A DNA stretch of 11,966 nt from positions 1 to 11,966 of the forward strand of contig JAEOTN010000192.1 in assembly GCA_016839865.1 (NCBI GenBank), given 5' to 3'. This DNA comes from Promethearchaeota archaeon. Its GTDB lineage: Archaea > Asgardarchaeota > Lokiarchaeia > Sigynarchaeales > MK-D1. Under the pieces are notes generated by a model. That model saw only the letters and a list, made by a program, of their open reading frames with translations, made no database searches and was not told the DNA's origin. Below, in pieces: positions 7,128 through 11,966 of this stretch (positions are counted from its first letter, which is position 1; each line of letters opens with the position of its first letter). Position numbers and translations under genes: made by a program.

Positions 7128-7991
7128 TTACTCTAGTGGTTGACATGTAGGACAGAAATACACCGATCCACCTAGGTATGCTTGTTTAACAATTGGGGTT
7201 TTACACGCTGGACAAGGAGCACCTTTAGACTTGCTATGCATTATGCTTTTGTATCCTCCTGCCTTGTTGAACAAGTCCTTTTCAAGACTCCTACCACCTA
7301 AGTCTGCCATTTTTCTCAATTCATTACGAGTCGTGTCGTAAAGTCGTTTCTGTTCGTCGTTTTTTAATGATTTCATTTCACGCTTCGGATTGATTTTTGC
7401 TTTCCAAAAAATATCTTGAATTACTCCATTGCCAATTCCTCTCAACCCAGGTTCCGTTATGTAGAATTTTTTAGCACTACACTTCTTTTTTATTGGCAAT
7501 TGGTTGATTAAATCTTCCAATTTAGCGATTGTAAACTCTTTGGATAACGGATCAATACGATCATAGCCAATATGTGGATGGTTCTCTAATTCTTCCTTTT
7601 TGAGTAAACGTACCTCTCCCCACCCCGAAATTGTTACTGTGAAGTAAGTATCGTCTTCAAATTCAATATATAATTGGTGTTTTTTCGGTATGGTCTTTTT
7701 CTGAGTATGATAGAGAATTTTCTCGCCACCACATCCGAGTGAAAGTAGATGATCAGCTCCGATTTCAACTAGAATAATGTTGCCATTGGACCAACTTTTT
7801 CCAAATTTTTTACCTATTAGAATTTGTGAGAAATCCTCATTTAGGTATTCAGCTCCTACTTGATCTGATTCTTTCATTGGAAACATGAATTTGTGGGGAT
7901 TTTGCCCCCTAACAACGGATTGTATTACTTTTCCTTTCAATGTCTCAGTGATTTGTTTTGAAAAAGAAATCGCTTCAGGTAACTCTATCAT
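7128..7991 (-). CDS. Fpg/Nei-fold DNA glycosylase homologue lacking the N-terminal proline
   Basis: A 287-residue protein of the formamidopyrimidine-DNA glycosylase / endonuclease VIII superfamily. The N-terminus MIELPEAISF matches the family's MPELPEVETI except that Ile replaces Pro2, the usual Schiff-base nucleophile; Glu3 is kept. The beta-sandwich domain runs to about 130. The helix-two-turn-helix contains GLRGIGNGVIQDIFWKAKINPKR (182-204) with Asn188. A zinc finger uses CPAC (260-263) and FCPTC (C280, C283) and ends in CQ. The finger-loop Arg that contacts DNA phosphates in E. coli Fpg (R258) appears to be Gly274, and the Lys57-equivalent region (KSWSNGNIILVEI) has no obvious lysine at that place. 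A proline-less MxELPEA subfamily occurs in other prokaryotes, to my memory. It may bind damaged DNA without classic glycosylase/lyase chemistry, or use another nucleophile. ATG 7991 is chosen over TTG 8009 because the TATA box lies 25 bases before it. Confidence 0.9.
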   Translation of the reverse strand: MIELPEAISFSKQITETLKGKVIQSVVRGQNPHKFMFPMKESDQVGAEYLNEDFSQILIGKKFGKSWSNGNIILVEIGADHLLSLGCGGEKILYHTQKKTIPKKHQLYIEFEDDTYFTVTISGWGEVRLLKKEELENHPHIGYDRIDPLSKEFTIAKLEDLINQLPIKKKCSAKKFYITEPGLRGIGNGVIQDIFWKAKINPKREMKSLKNDEQKRLYDTTRNELRKMADLGGRSLEKDLFNKAGGYKSIMHSKSKGAPCPACKTPIVKQAYLGGSVYFCPTCQPLE

Positions 7992-8001
7992 TTGATAATT
8001 T

Positions 8002-8009
8002 TTGATCAA
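8002..8009. promoter_or_regulatory. TTGATCAA palindrome between TATA box and start of the Fpg-like gene
   Basis: A perfect 8-base palindrome lies 11 bases upstream of ATG 7991 and just downstream of the TATA box, around the expected transcription start. The same core recurs four times before the neighbouring zinc-ribbon gene, so it may be an operator shared by both. Confidence 0.4.
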
Positions 8010-8010
8010 T

Positions 8011-8022
8011 TTAATATAAAAA
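8011..8022 (-). promoter_or_regulatory. TATA box for the Fpg-like gene, decides ATG 7991
   Basis: The minus strand reads TTTTTATATTAA, centred at about 8016, 25 bases before ATG 7991. At the standard archaeal TATA-to-start distance the transcript begins at or next to the ATG, making it leaderless. The upstream in-frame TTG at 8009 would lie outside the transcript. Confidence 0.6.
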
Positions 8023-8044
8023 AATAGATGGTGTTAGTTAATTA

Positions 8045-8059
8045 AAAATTAAGAAAAAA
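8045..8059 (-). terminator. T-tract terminator of the coiled-coil gene
   Basis: Two minus-strand T runs (T6 at 8054-8059, T5 at 8044-8048) follow the TAA at 8062-8064 within 20 bases. They fit a U-tract terminator before the Fpg-like promoter. Confidence 0.5.
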
Positions 8060-8061
8060 GC

Positions 8062-8844
8062 TTAGAACTCGTAGCCGCATTTGCGACATTGGTTTTTCTT
8101 TGCATAGATCGGGATATGTCCGACGTAACTGAGTACCTTAGTCTTGTCTTCAACTTGTCTTACATCAACTGCACCACACATCGGGCATGTAACACGTTCT
8201 TCTCCGATATCTGCCATATCAGGTATTGGGGATTCAAAATCCTTCAATTTACCCTCTAATTCTTCCATAGATAAATCTTTCTCAGAAACTCGAGCTTGTA
8301 ATTCATTAACTTTTACTTTTGACTCGGCTAATTGTGGTTCTAATTGATCTAAGCGTTCTTTCAGATTTTCCAAAGTAGAATTCTTAGCAGTTAACTCAGC
8401 GTTTAAATCATCAATTTGTTTTAAGAAATCTGTGTTCTTTGCTGTCAAATCACGAATCTCATCAGCTTTTTCATTCAAATATTTGATTTGTTCTTGCGCT
8501 GCTTCCAGATCGGACGAAAGAGTTTGGTTTACACCTTCAGCCTGCTGAAGCTTTGCAACACTAGCTTTCATTTCATTGAAATCTCTCTCAAGAGTATCCT
8601 TCTCTTGAAGAGTAATCTCAATTTGATTTCTTAGACTTGCGGTTTCTTGTAAATCCGCATCTAAATCTTGAATTTTCATATTTGAAGTGTTGAGCTCCTT
8701 CTTCACGTCTTCTAGATCTGTTCTAGTTTCGTGGAGATTTGCTTCTAACTCAGCAATTTTAGCTCTTTGGTCTAATAGGAATTGACCTTCTACTTTGTAC
8801 GCCTTTTCTGGTTTGCTCTCTATCTTTTCCCACTCGAGTGACAT
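8062..8844 (-). CDS. Coiled-coil protein with C-terminal zinc ribbon
   Basis: A 260-residue protein from ATG 8844. After a short polar head (SLEWEKIESKPEKAY), residues of about 22-204 form one nearly unbroken heptad coiled coil, rich in Leu, Glu, Lys, Asp and Gln with very few aromatic residues and no proline until about 169. A short acidic proline-containing linker (ESPIPDMADIGEE) leads to a C-terminal zinc ribbon with TCPMCG and QCRKCGYEF. The four cysteines are C220, C223, C253 and C256, with a 29-residue loop containing YVGHIPIYAKKN. The ribbon resembles those of TFIIS/RPA12-like or general archaeal zinc-ribbon proteins and may bind nucleic acid or protein. The long coil suggests a dimeric rod or scaffold (inference). 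ATG 8844 is preferred to the in-frame GTG 8853 because the predicted transcript starts between them, and AAAGGTG forms a modest ribosome-binding match. Its promoter carries clustered TTGATC motifs. Confidence 0.88.
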   Translation of the reverse strand: MSLEWEKIESKPEKAYKVEGQFLLDQRAKIAELEANLHETRTDLEDVKKELNTSNMKIQDLDADLQETASLRNQIEITLQEKDTLERDFNEMKASVAKLQQAEGVNQTLSSDLEAAQEQIKYLNEKADEIRDLTAKNTDFLKQIDDLNAELTAKNSTLENLKERLDQLEPQLAESKVKVNELQARVSEKDLSMEELEGKLKDFESPIPDMADIGEERVTCPMCGAVDVRQVEDKTKVLSYVGHIPIYAKKNQCRKCGYEF

Positions 8845-8870
8845 TTTTGACACCTTTACTACAGTACTGA

Positions 8871-8879
8871 ATTTTTAAT
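8871..8879 (-). promoter_or_regulatory. TATA-like box for the coiled-coil zinc-ribbon gene
   Basis: ATTAAAAAT on the minus strand is centred 31 bases before ATG 8844, predicting transcript start near 8849. It lies directly downstream of the first pair of TTGATC motifs. Confidence 0.45.
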
Positions 8880-8883
8880 CTTA

Positions 8884-8958
8884 TTGATCGTTTTTGATCC
8901 GGGATATTATGATTTTGTTTCCACAACGTAAATGGTTTATCTTGATCAAAAATTGATC
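8884..8958. promoter_or_regulatory. Cluster of four TTGATC motifs in two helically phased pairs
   Basis: TTGATC occurs on the plus strand at 8884-8889, 8894-8899, 8942-8947 and 8953-8958. Spacing within pairs is 10 and 11 bases, about one helical turn. The distal pair forms a perfect inverted repeat GATCAA-AAA-TTGATC at 8944-8958, and the copy at 8942 extends to TTGATCAA. The proximal pair abuts the TATA-like box of the coiled-coil gene. This is the layout of a regulator-binding region. Confidence 0.5.
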
Positions 8959-8974
8959 TTGAATGTTCAAGTAG

Positions 8975-8980
8975 AAAAAA
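8975..8980 (-). terminator. Minus-strand T6 tract after the 98-residue gene
   Basis: A T6 run on the minus strand lies 55 bases after the stop of the small gene at 9035-9331, and just before the TTGATC cluster. It is a plausible U-tract terminator. Confidence 0.35.
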
Positions 8981-9034
8981 CTAAGAATATTCCTTTAATT
9001 TTTCGCTTGTTATAGATTAAGAAAACCGAGGAAA

Positions 9035-9331
9035 TTATTTGAAAAAAACGGGATACTTCTTTTCCAGTCGTTTACATGAATTTGCAAAGAAATTAGCGAC
9101 TTCTGGATTGTCAACTTCAATATTTGAAATCATGTAATTTAAAAATTCTACACCGCGAACGATATCTTCATCAGTCAATTCTTTTACGCATTCACAGAAA
9201 AGGAGTTCGAATTCCTCGACCATCCATTTGATTTTTTCCTTTTCATAATCAATAATTTCGTAATGATAATCTATTCTTACTTGCGTTCTAATCACCAGAT
9301 ATCTGATTGACCTATTCGTTTTATAGATCAT
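9035..9331 (-). CDS. Small unrecognised helical protein, up to 98 residues
   Basis: I do not recognise this protein. It is charged and predicted mostly helical: EIIDYEKEKIKWMVEEFELLFCECVKELTDEDIVRG (25-60) is a long amphipathic helix pair, followed by VEFLNYMISNI, then NPEVANFFANSCKRLEKKYPVFF. There is no signal peptide or membrane segment, and no CxxC motif, only single cysteines at 46, 48 and 86. The start is uncertain. ATG 9331 is only 15 bases from a strong TATA box centred at 9346, so a transcript driven by that box would begin downstream of this ATG; GTG 9295 (86 residues) or ATG 9223 (62 residues) would then be used. An AT-rich element near 9376 could instead drive the longer form. Codon use and good helical pattern favour a real gene. 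It lies downstream of, and on the same strand as, the acidic AbrB-like gene. Confidence 0.65.
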   Translation of the reverse strand: MIYKTNRSIRYLVIRTQVRIDYHYEIIDYEKEKIKWMVEEFELLFCECVKELTDEDIVRGVEFLNYMISNIEVDNPEVANFFANSCKRLEKKYPVFFK

Positions 9332-9340
9332 AGAACCAAC

Positions 9341-9350
9341 TTTATATAAA
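9341..9350 (-). promoter_or_regulatory. Strong TATA-like box close to the start of the 98-residue gene
   Basis: TTTATATAAA is nearly self-complementary and centred at 9346. On the minus strand it predicts a start near 9320, inside the annotated coding frame. On the plus strand no gene follows it. Confidence 0.45.
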
Positions 9351-9369
9351 AACGTTTGTGGAGCCAGTT

Positions 9370-9391
9370 GTTTAAATTATTTAAATTAAAC
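9370..9391. repeat. Imperfect AT-rich palindrome
   Basis: A 22-base stretch beginning GTTTAA and ending TTAAAC matches its own reverse complement at 18 of 22 positions, centred on 9380/9381. It lies upstream of the small gene's TATA box. It could be an operator or a distal promoter element; AT richness raises the chance of coincidence. Confidence 0.3.
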
Positions 9392-9471
9392 GAAATCCCA
9401 ACTATCGGATGATAGATTTGTTCATTTTCGAAGTTACCATACAAGATTCTGATCATAATCATTGGTACGAC

Positions 9472-9496
9472 TTTCTTCATATCTCGCATGAAGAAA
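9472..9496 (-). repeat. Perfect 9-bp stem-loop behind the acidic AbrB-like gene
   Basis: TTTCTTCAT (9472-9480) and ATGAAGAAA (9488-9496) form a perfect 9-base-pair stem with a 7-base loop. On the minus strand it lies 25 bases after the stop of the upstream gene. No T-tract follows, so it is not a standard terminator; it may stabilise the 3' end of the mRNA or be a binding site. Confidence 0.5.
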
Positions 9497-9520
9497 ATAA
9501 AGAATTTGGATTAAACAGGT

Positions 9521-10903
9521 TTATTCCTTACCTATTCGACGCATAATTTCTTTAAATGAATCTCGTAAAGTAGATTCCTCATCCAATTTGTCCAGAAAAA
9601 GTTGCGCTGTATTGTATGCTTCCTCAATGAAATTCATTCTCTCAAGCATTTCGATATATTGGACTTGGTAATCAAAATCTTCAAGTTTGTCAACATATGC
9701 TATAAGGGATTCTTTCACATGCCCTAATTTCTCTTTCTCTATATTTTTTCCTTGAATAGGCGTTAATGTATGAATTAAATGTTTAAAACTATCCATAATT
9801 GCATACATCTCACCCACATCGTATCTGTTAATAACTTCAACACATAAAGTGATGAATTCATCCGCTTTTTCAGGTTTATCCATAATGAAGCTTGTGTAGG
9901 CAAGTTGATTAAGGCAGATTTGGTAAAGATATGCACTTTTAATTTCGTCAATAATTTCCCGTTGACAGAAATCAATAAGCTGGGGTTGCTTGAATTGCTC
10001 AACAATATGACATAAAAAGAATATAACGGTCTGTCGCAAACGTGAGTCGTTCATTCTGTGATTTTTAATAAATGAGGTTAATACATAGATCACTATGTTC
10101 ATAGCTTCTCCCACGGCAGGAGGATTTGCAGCGAATTTATAGAATGCAGACTCCAAAGCATCCTGAATTTGTCCTTGATCCTCGAGTTCAAAATGGAAAT
10201 ATCGCGGGAAATCGGGTTCAGGTCCTTCTTTCTTTTTCTTACCTCTCTTTCCCCGTTTACCTTTTAGTTTTGGTTCAGCCTTCTTTCGGACAAGCCTTAG
10301 CTTGGGGATGTCTTCTTCATTTATCATGTAAAATGCAAGTTCATGACCCTCAAGGACGAGTGCATAATTCTGTTGGGGATGAAGTTTATCTCGGAGTTCT
10401 TTTGGTAGAGTAAATCCTGTTTTATTGCGTTTTAGTAACCAACATTCATCTTGTGGAACAACATGACCGGTAATTATTGGTGGTTTGTCTTCAACTGGTT
10501 TAGGTGCTGCAATAGCTCCTTCTCCTCCACCTAGATCTTCTGTAGTTACAGTAGGTGATTTGACTTCACCTACGGGTTCTCCTGGTTTTTCATCCGCTTC
10601 TTTTATTTCGGGTTCTTGTTTTTCAAGTGGGGAATCTTTCATGGTTTCTTCTTTTGCTTCTTTGTTGTCTTCTTCACTTTCTTTCGTTTCAGTTTCTTGT
10701 TGTTCTATTGGAGTAACTTCATTGGTGACTTCCACAATTTCTCCAGGTTCTACCTCTTGTTCTTCCACAGGAGTCTCTTCTTTGTCTTCTTCTTCTATTT
10801 CTTCCATAATACCTTCAAGTTCTTTTAGTTCTTCGGGACTGAGTTCTTCTTCTTCCTCAGAAACCTCGACAATTTCAACCGGATCTTTCTCTTCTTCTGA
10901 CAT
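9521..10903 (-). CDS. Acidic-tailed protein with possible AbrB-like domain, basic linker and helical C-terminus
   Basis: A 460-residue protein from ATG 10903, in four parts. Residues 2 to about 141 are low-complexity and strongly acidic (runs of E with V, P, T), surely disordered. Residues of about 150-206 contain ECWLLKRNKTGFTLPKELRDKL followed by NYALVLEGHELAFYMI. This resembles the SpoVT/AbrB swapped-hairpin signature, where G-x-h-T/h-LPKELR-x-K-L precedes a hydrophobic strand; the resemblance is by eye. Residues 209-226 are a basic linker (KLKGKRGKRGKKKKEG) suited to nucleic-acid or rRNA contact. Residues of about 240-460 are alpha-helical with repeat-like helices, resembling HEAT/TPR-type scaffolds. 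Function unknown; a DNA- or RNA-associated regulator is the inference. The in-frame GTG at 10915 is rejected because the TATA box at 10930-10938 places the transcript start near 10908. The probable right end of an IS element lies immediately upstream. Confidence 0.86.
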   Translation of the reverse strand: MSEEEKDPVEIVEVSEEEEELSPEELKELEGIMEEIEEEDKEETPVEEQEVEPGEIVEVTNEVTPIEQQETETKESEEDNKEAKEETMKDSPLEKQEPEIKEADEKPGEPVGEVKSPTVTTEDLGGGEGAIAAPKPVEDKPPIITGHVVPQDECWLLKRNKTGFTLPKELRDKLHPQQNYALVLEGHELAFYMINEEDIPKLRLVRKKAEPKLKGKRGKRGKKKKEGPEPDFPRYFHFELEDQGQIQDALESAFYKFAANPPAVGEAMNIVIYVLTSFIKNHRMNDSRLRQTVIFFLCHIVEQFKQPQLIDFCQREIIDEIKSAYLYQICLNQLAYTSFIMDKPEKADEFITLCVEVINRYDVGEMYAIMDSFKHLIHTLTPIQGKNIEKEKLGHVKESLIAYVDKLEDFDYQVQYIEMLERMNFIEEAYNTAQLFLDKLDEESTLRDSFKEIMRRIGKE

Positions 10904-10929
10904 ATACCAATCCACAAAATGAGTCTTAC

Positions 10930-10938
10930 TATATTATA
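10930..10938 (-). promoter_or_regulatory. TATA box for the acidic AbrB-like gene
   Basis: TATAATATA on the minus strand is centred at 10934, 31 bases before ATG 10903, giving a leader of about 5 bases. It lies within a few bases of the hairpin proposed as the end of the neighbouring IS element, so upstream promoter contacts may come from the element. Confidence 0.6.
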
Positions 10939-10941
10939 TCC

Positions 10942-10956
10942 CATTTCGCCTAAATG
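10942..10956. repeat. Candidate IS right-end hairpin CATTT-CGCCT-AAATG
   Basis: A perfect 5-base-pair stem with a 5-base loop lies 46-60 bases past the tnpB stop. IS200/IS605 elements lack terminal inverted repeats and instead carry a subterminal palindrome near each end, which TnpA recognises. Distance and form fit that role. The stem is short, so this is tentative. Confidence 0.35.
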
Positions 10957-11100
10957 AACTACCACCACCAAGATTAGGGGTGAATTTGAAAGTTACATGC
11001 ACTAAACACATAACACCGCTGGGTGGTTCATGCACCCTCTATCCCCTATCCAAATAGAATTAGGGATTCCTTTTTTCATGATATTGATCGAAGCATTAAC
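10942..11100 (-). ncRNA. Candidate omega-RNA region at the tnpB 3' end
   Basis: In known IS200/IS605 elements the TnpB guide RNA is made from the 3' end of tnpB and the element's right end, with the guide just past the boundary. Here this stretch holds several small GC-rich stems not expected in AT-rich coding DNA: GGGTG/CACCC at 11021-11037 with a 7-base loop, CACC/GGTG at 11014-11025, and a CACC/GGTG pair around 10963-10982. Then comes the right-end hairpin. The limits and structure are inferred by position, not proven. Confidence 0.3.
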
Positions 11101-11966
11101 ATCCGCATTCAACACATTCCCACAATTACTACATACATACAATCCTCGATGTTTACGATTTGATTTTCTAATTACTCCACAACATGAACAAGATTGTGAA
11201 GTATATTCTTCTGTCACTTTGATAATCTCAATTCCATTCATGGCTGCTTTGTATTCCAAATTCGATATGAGCTTAGCAAACGGTATGAATGTAAAGTTTT
11301 GATTGTTTTTTTTACCAAAGCTTAAATTTTGTTTCCAATTTTCATTGTACCCGGTAATTATGGTACCGATATCTCTTTGAATGCATGTCTCGATTATTTT
11401 ATGTGAAGTTTTATGAAAAATATCTCGGATTTTGTTGTTCCGAATTCGATAGATGCGTCTGATTCGCTGCGTAACATCTGTACGGTTGCAAATTTTAGCA
11501 CTGGACTTGAATTTAGCAAGTGATTTATTATAATATTGATTAACAGATTTTATTACTCCGCCTTTGATAATCAATGGTGCATTACCACAATTATCTACCG
11601 CAGTTACGAGGTTAATAACTCCTAAATCAATACCCATAGCATTCTTTTTATCTAGTTGAATAATTTTAGGATTCTCCTCATACACCAACTCGATATTATA
11701 TCTGTCACCAAAAGGAACAATTCGCACTCCCTTTATGTTTCTCAAATCGGTTTTAATTGGTGGGAATCCTCGAGACATAAATTTCTCTGTGAGATAAACA
11801 AATCCGTTTGTAATTCTACTCTGTTGAGATGTAAAATATAATATATTTTGCCCATTTTTAGGCTTATAACTTGGTAAATTCGGTTTTTTAGTAAATTTGG
11901 AAGGATTTTCTTTCCATACTTTCATCGCATTGAAAAAGGATTTCCATGCAGCGTCTACTTGTTTTA
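11002..11966 (-). CDS. tnpB: TnpB, IS605/IS1341-family RNA-guided nuclease (N-terminus outside the window)
   Basis: The frame stays open past ATG 11925 to the right edge, reading QVDAAWKSFFNAMKVWKENPSKF, a typical internal TnpB segment; about 100 residues probably lie outside. Numbering from Met 11925: the basic YKPKNG region (21-26), RuvC-I MGIDLGVINLVTAV with Asp100, an arginine-rich bridge (RIRRIYRIRNNKIRD, 154-168), GYNENWKQNLSFGKKNNQNF (192-211), EYTSQSCSCCG and YVCSNCG as the four-cysteine zinc finger (C246, C249, C265, C268), and RuvC-III NADVNASINI with Asp275. The RuvC-II position usually holding Glu (IVIE) reads IITG, so Gly192 replaces it. The family 'GxNxxWKQ...NNQNF' pattern is shared by many elements, so a different Glu may serve. 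No TnpA is visible; it may lie beyond the edge, or the element may be IS1341-like, lacking TnpA. Stop at 11002-11004. Confidence 0.92.
   Translation of the reverse strand, partial: KQVDAAWKSFFNAMKVWKENPSKFTKKPNLPSYKPKNGQNILYFTSQQSRITNGFVYLTEKFMSRGFPPIKTDLRNIKGVRIVPFGDRYNIELVYEENPKIIQLDKKNAMGIDLGVINLVTAVDNCGNAPLIIKGGVIKSVNQYYNKSLAKFKSSAKICNRTDVTQRIRRIYRIRNNKIRDIFHKTSHKIIETCIQRDIGTIITGYNENWKQNLSFGKKNNQNFTFIPFAKLISNLEYKAAMNGIEIIKVTEEYTSQSCSCCGVIRKSNRKHRGLYVCSNCGNVLNADVNASINIMKKGIPNSIWIGDRGCMNHPAVLCV

Noticed and set aside
7992..8009. TTG 8009 as start of the Fpg-like protein
   Set aside because: The TATA box predicts a start at ATG 7991, and family N-termini begin within one residue of the E-L-P-E motif.
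8038..8052. TTAATT-AAA-AATTAA palindrome
   Set aside because: It is made only of A and T, overlaps the terminator/promoter region, and is expected by chance in such DNA.
9488..9514. Tiny plus-strand frame MKKIKNLD
   Set aside because: It is only eight codons and coincides with one arm of the hairpin at 9472-9496.
10904..10915. GTG 10915 as start of the acidic protein
   Set aside because: It lies upstream of the transcript start predicted from the TATA box at 10930-10938; ATG 10903 begins the acidic tail directly.
10485..10922. Plus-strand serine-rich open frame
   Set aside because: It is the antisense of the glutamate-rich tail of the acidic protein; GAA/GAG read in reverse give Ser/Phe codons. 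No promoter of its own.
11030..11302. Plus-strand open frame opposite tnpB
   Set aside because: It is antisense to the conserved zinc-finger and RuvC-III region of tnpB and has no independent support.

Overview
The window looks like chromosomal DNA of an AT-rich archaeon, most plausibly an Asgard (Promethearchaeota) lineage or similar. The archaeal signs are TATA-like boxes about 25-41 bases before most starts, leaderless or nearly leaderless genes, U-tract terminators, a surface protein with a PGF-type C-terminal anchor, a NosD-like beta-helix, an LVIVD propeller and an IS605/IS1341-type TnpB. The phylum is an inference from protein style. No rRNA, tRNA or CRISPR array is visible.

Left part (1-5491). 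A secreted beta-helix protein enters from the left edge; its reading frame is open from base 2, so the ATG at 554 is internal. It ends in a T-tract terminator. Next come two paralogous six-helix membrane proteins (1487-2245 and 3994-4722), separated by a minus-strand LVIVD propeller protein (2277-3269) and a small P-loop kinase-like protein (3462-3959). The kinase-like gene and the second membrane gene are 34 bases apart and probably co-transcribed. An unrecognised soluble protein (4907-5491) closes this part and converges on the next block.

Middle (5502-8844, all minus strand). Reading with transcription: a coiled-coil protein with a C-terminal zinc ribbon; a Fpg/Nei-fold protein without the usual N-terminal proline nucleophile; then two overlapping paralogous membrane-anchored left-handed beta-helix proteins, coupled by a GTGA overlap. 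The hexapeptide pair resembles the terminal domain of Pls-type NRPSs, but no NRPS is present. TTGATC motifs mark the promoters of both the zinc-ribbon gene and the Fpg-like gene.

Right part (9035-11966, all minus strand). A small unknown protein is followed by a 460-residue protein with an acidic tail, a possible AbrB-like domain, a basic linker and a helical C-terminus. The right edge holds a TnpB gene, cut by the window end, whose probable right-end hairpin lies immediately upstream of the TATA box of the acidic gene.

I do not see a convincing complete new defence or metabolic system. The best leads are the phased TTGATC operator cluster, the proline-less Fpg homologue, the atypical RuvC-II site of TnpB together with its insertion at a promoter, the AbrB-like acidic/basic/helical protein, and the coupled hexapeptide pair.
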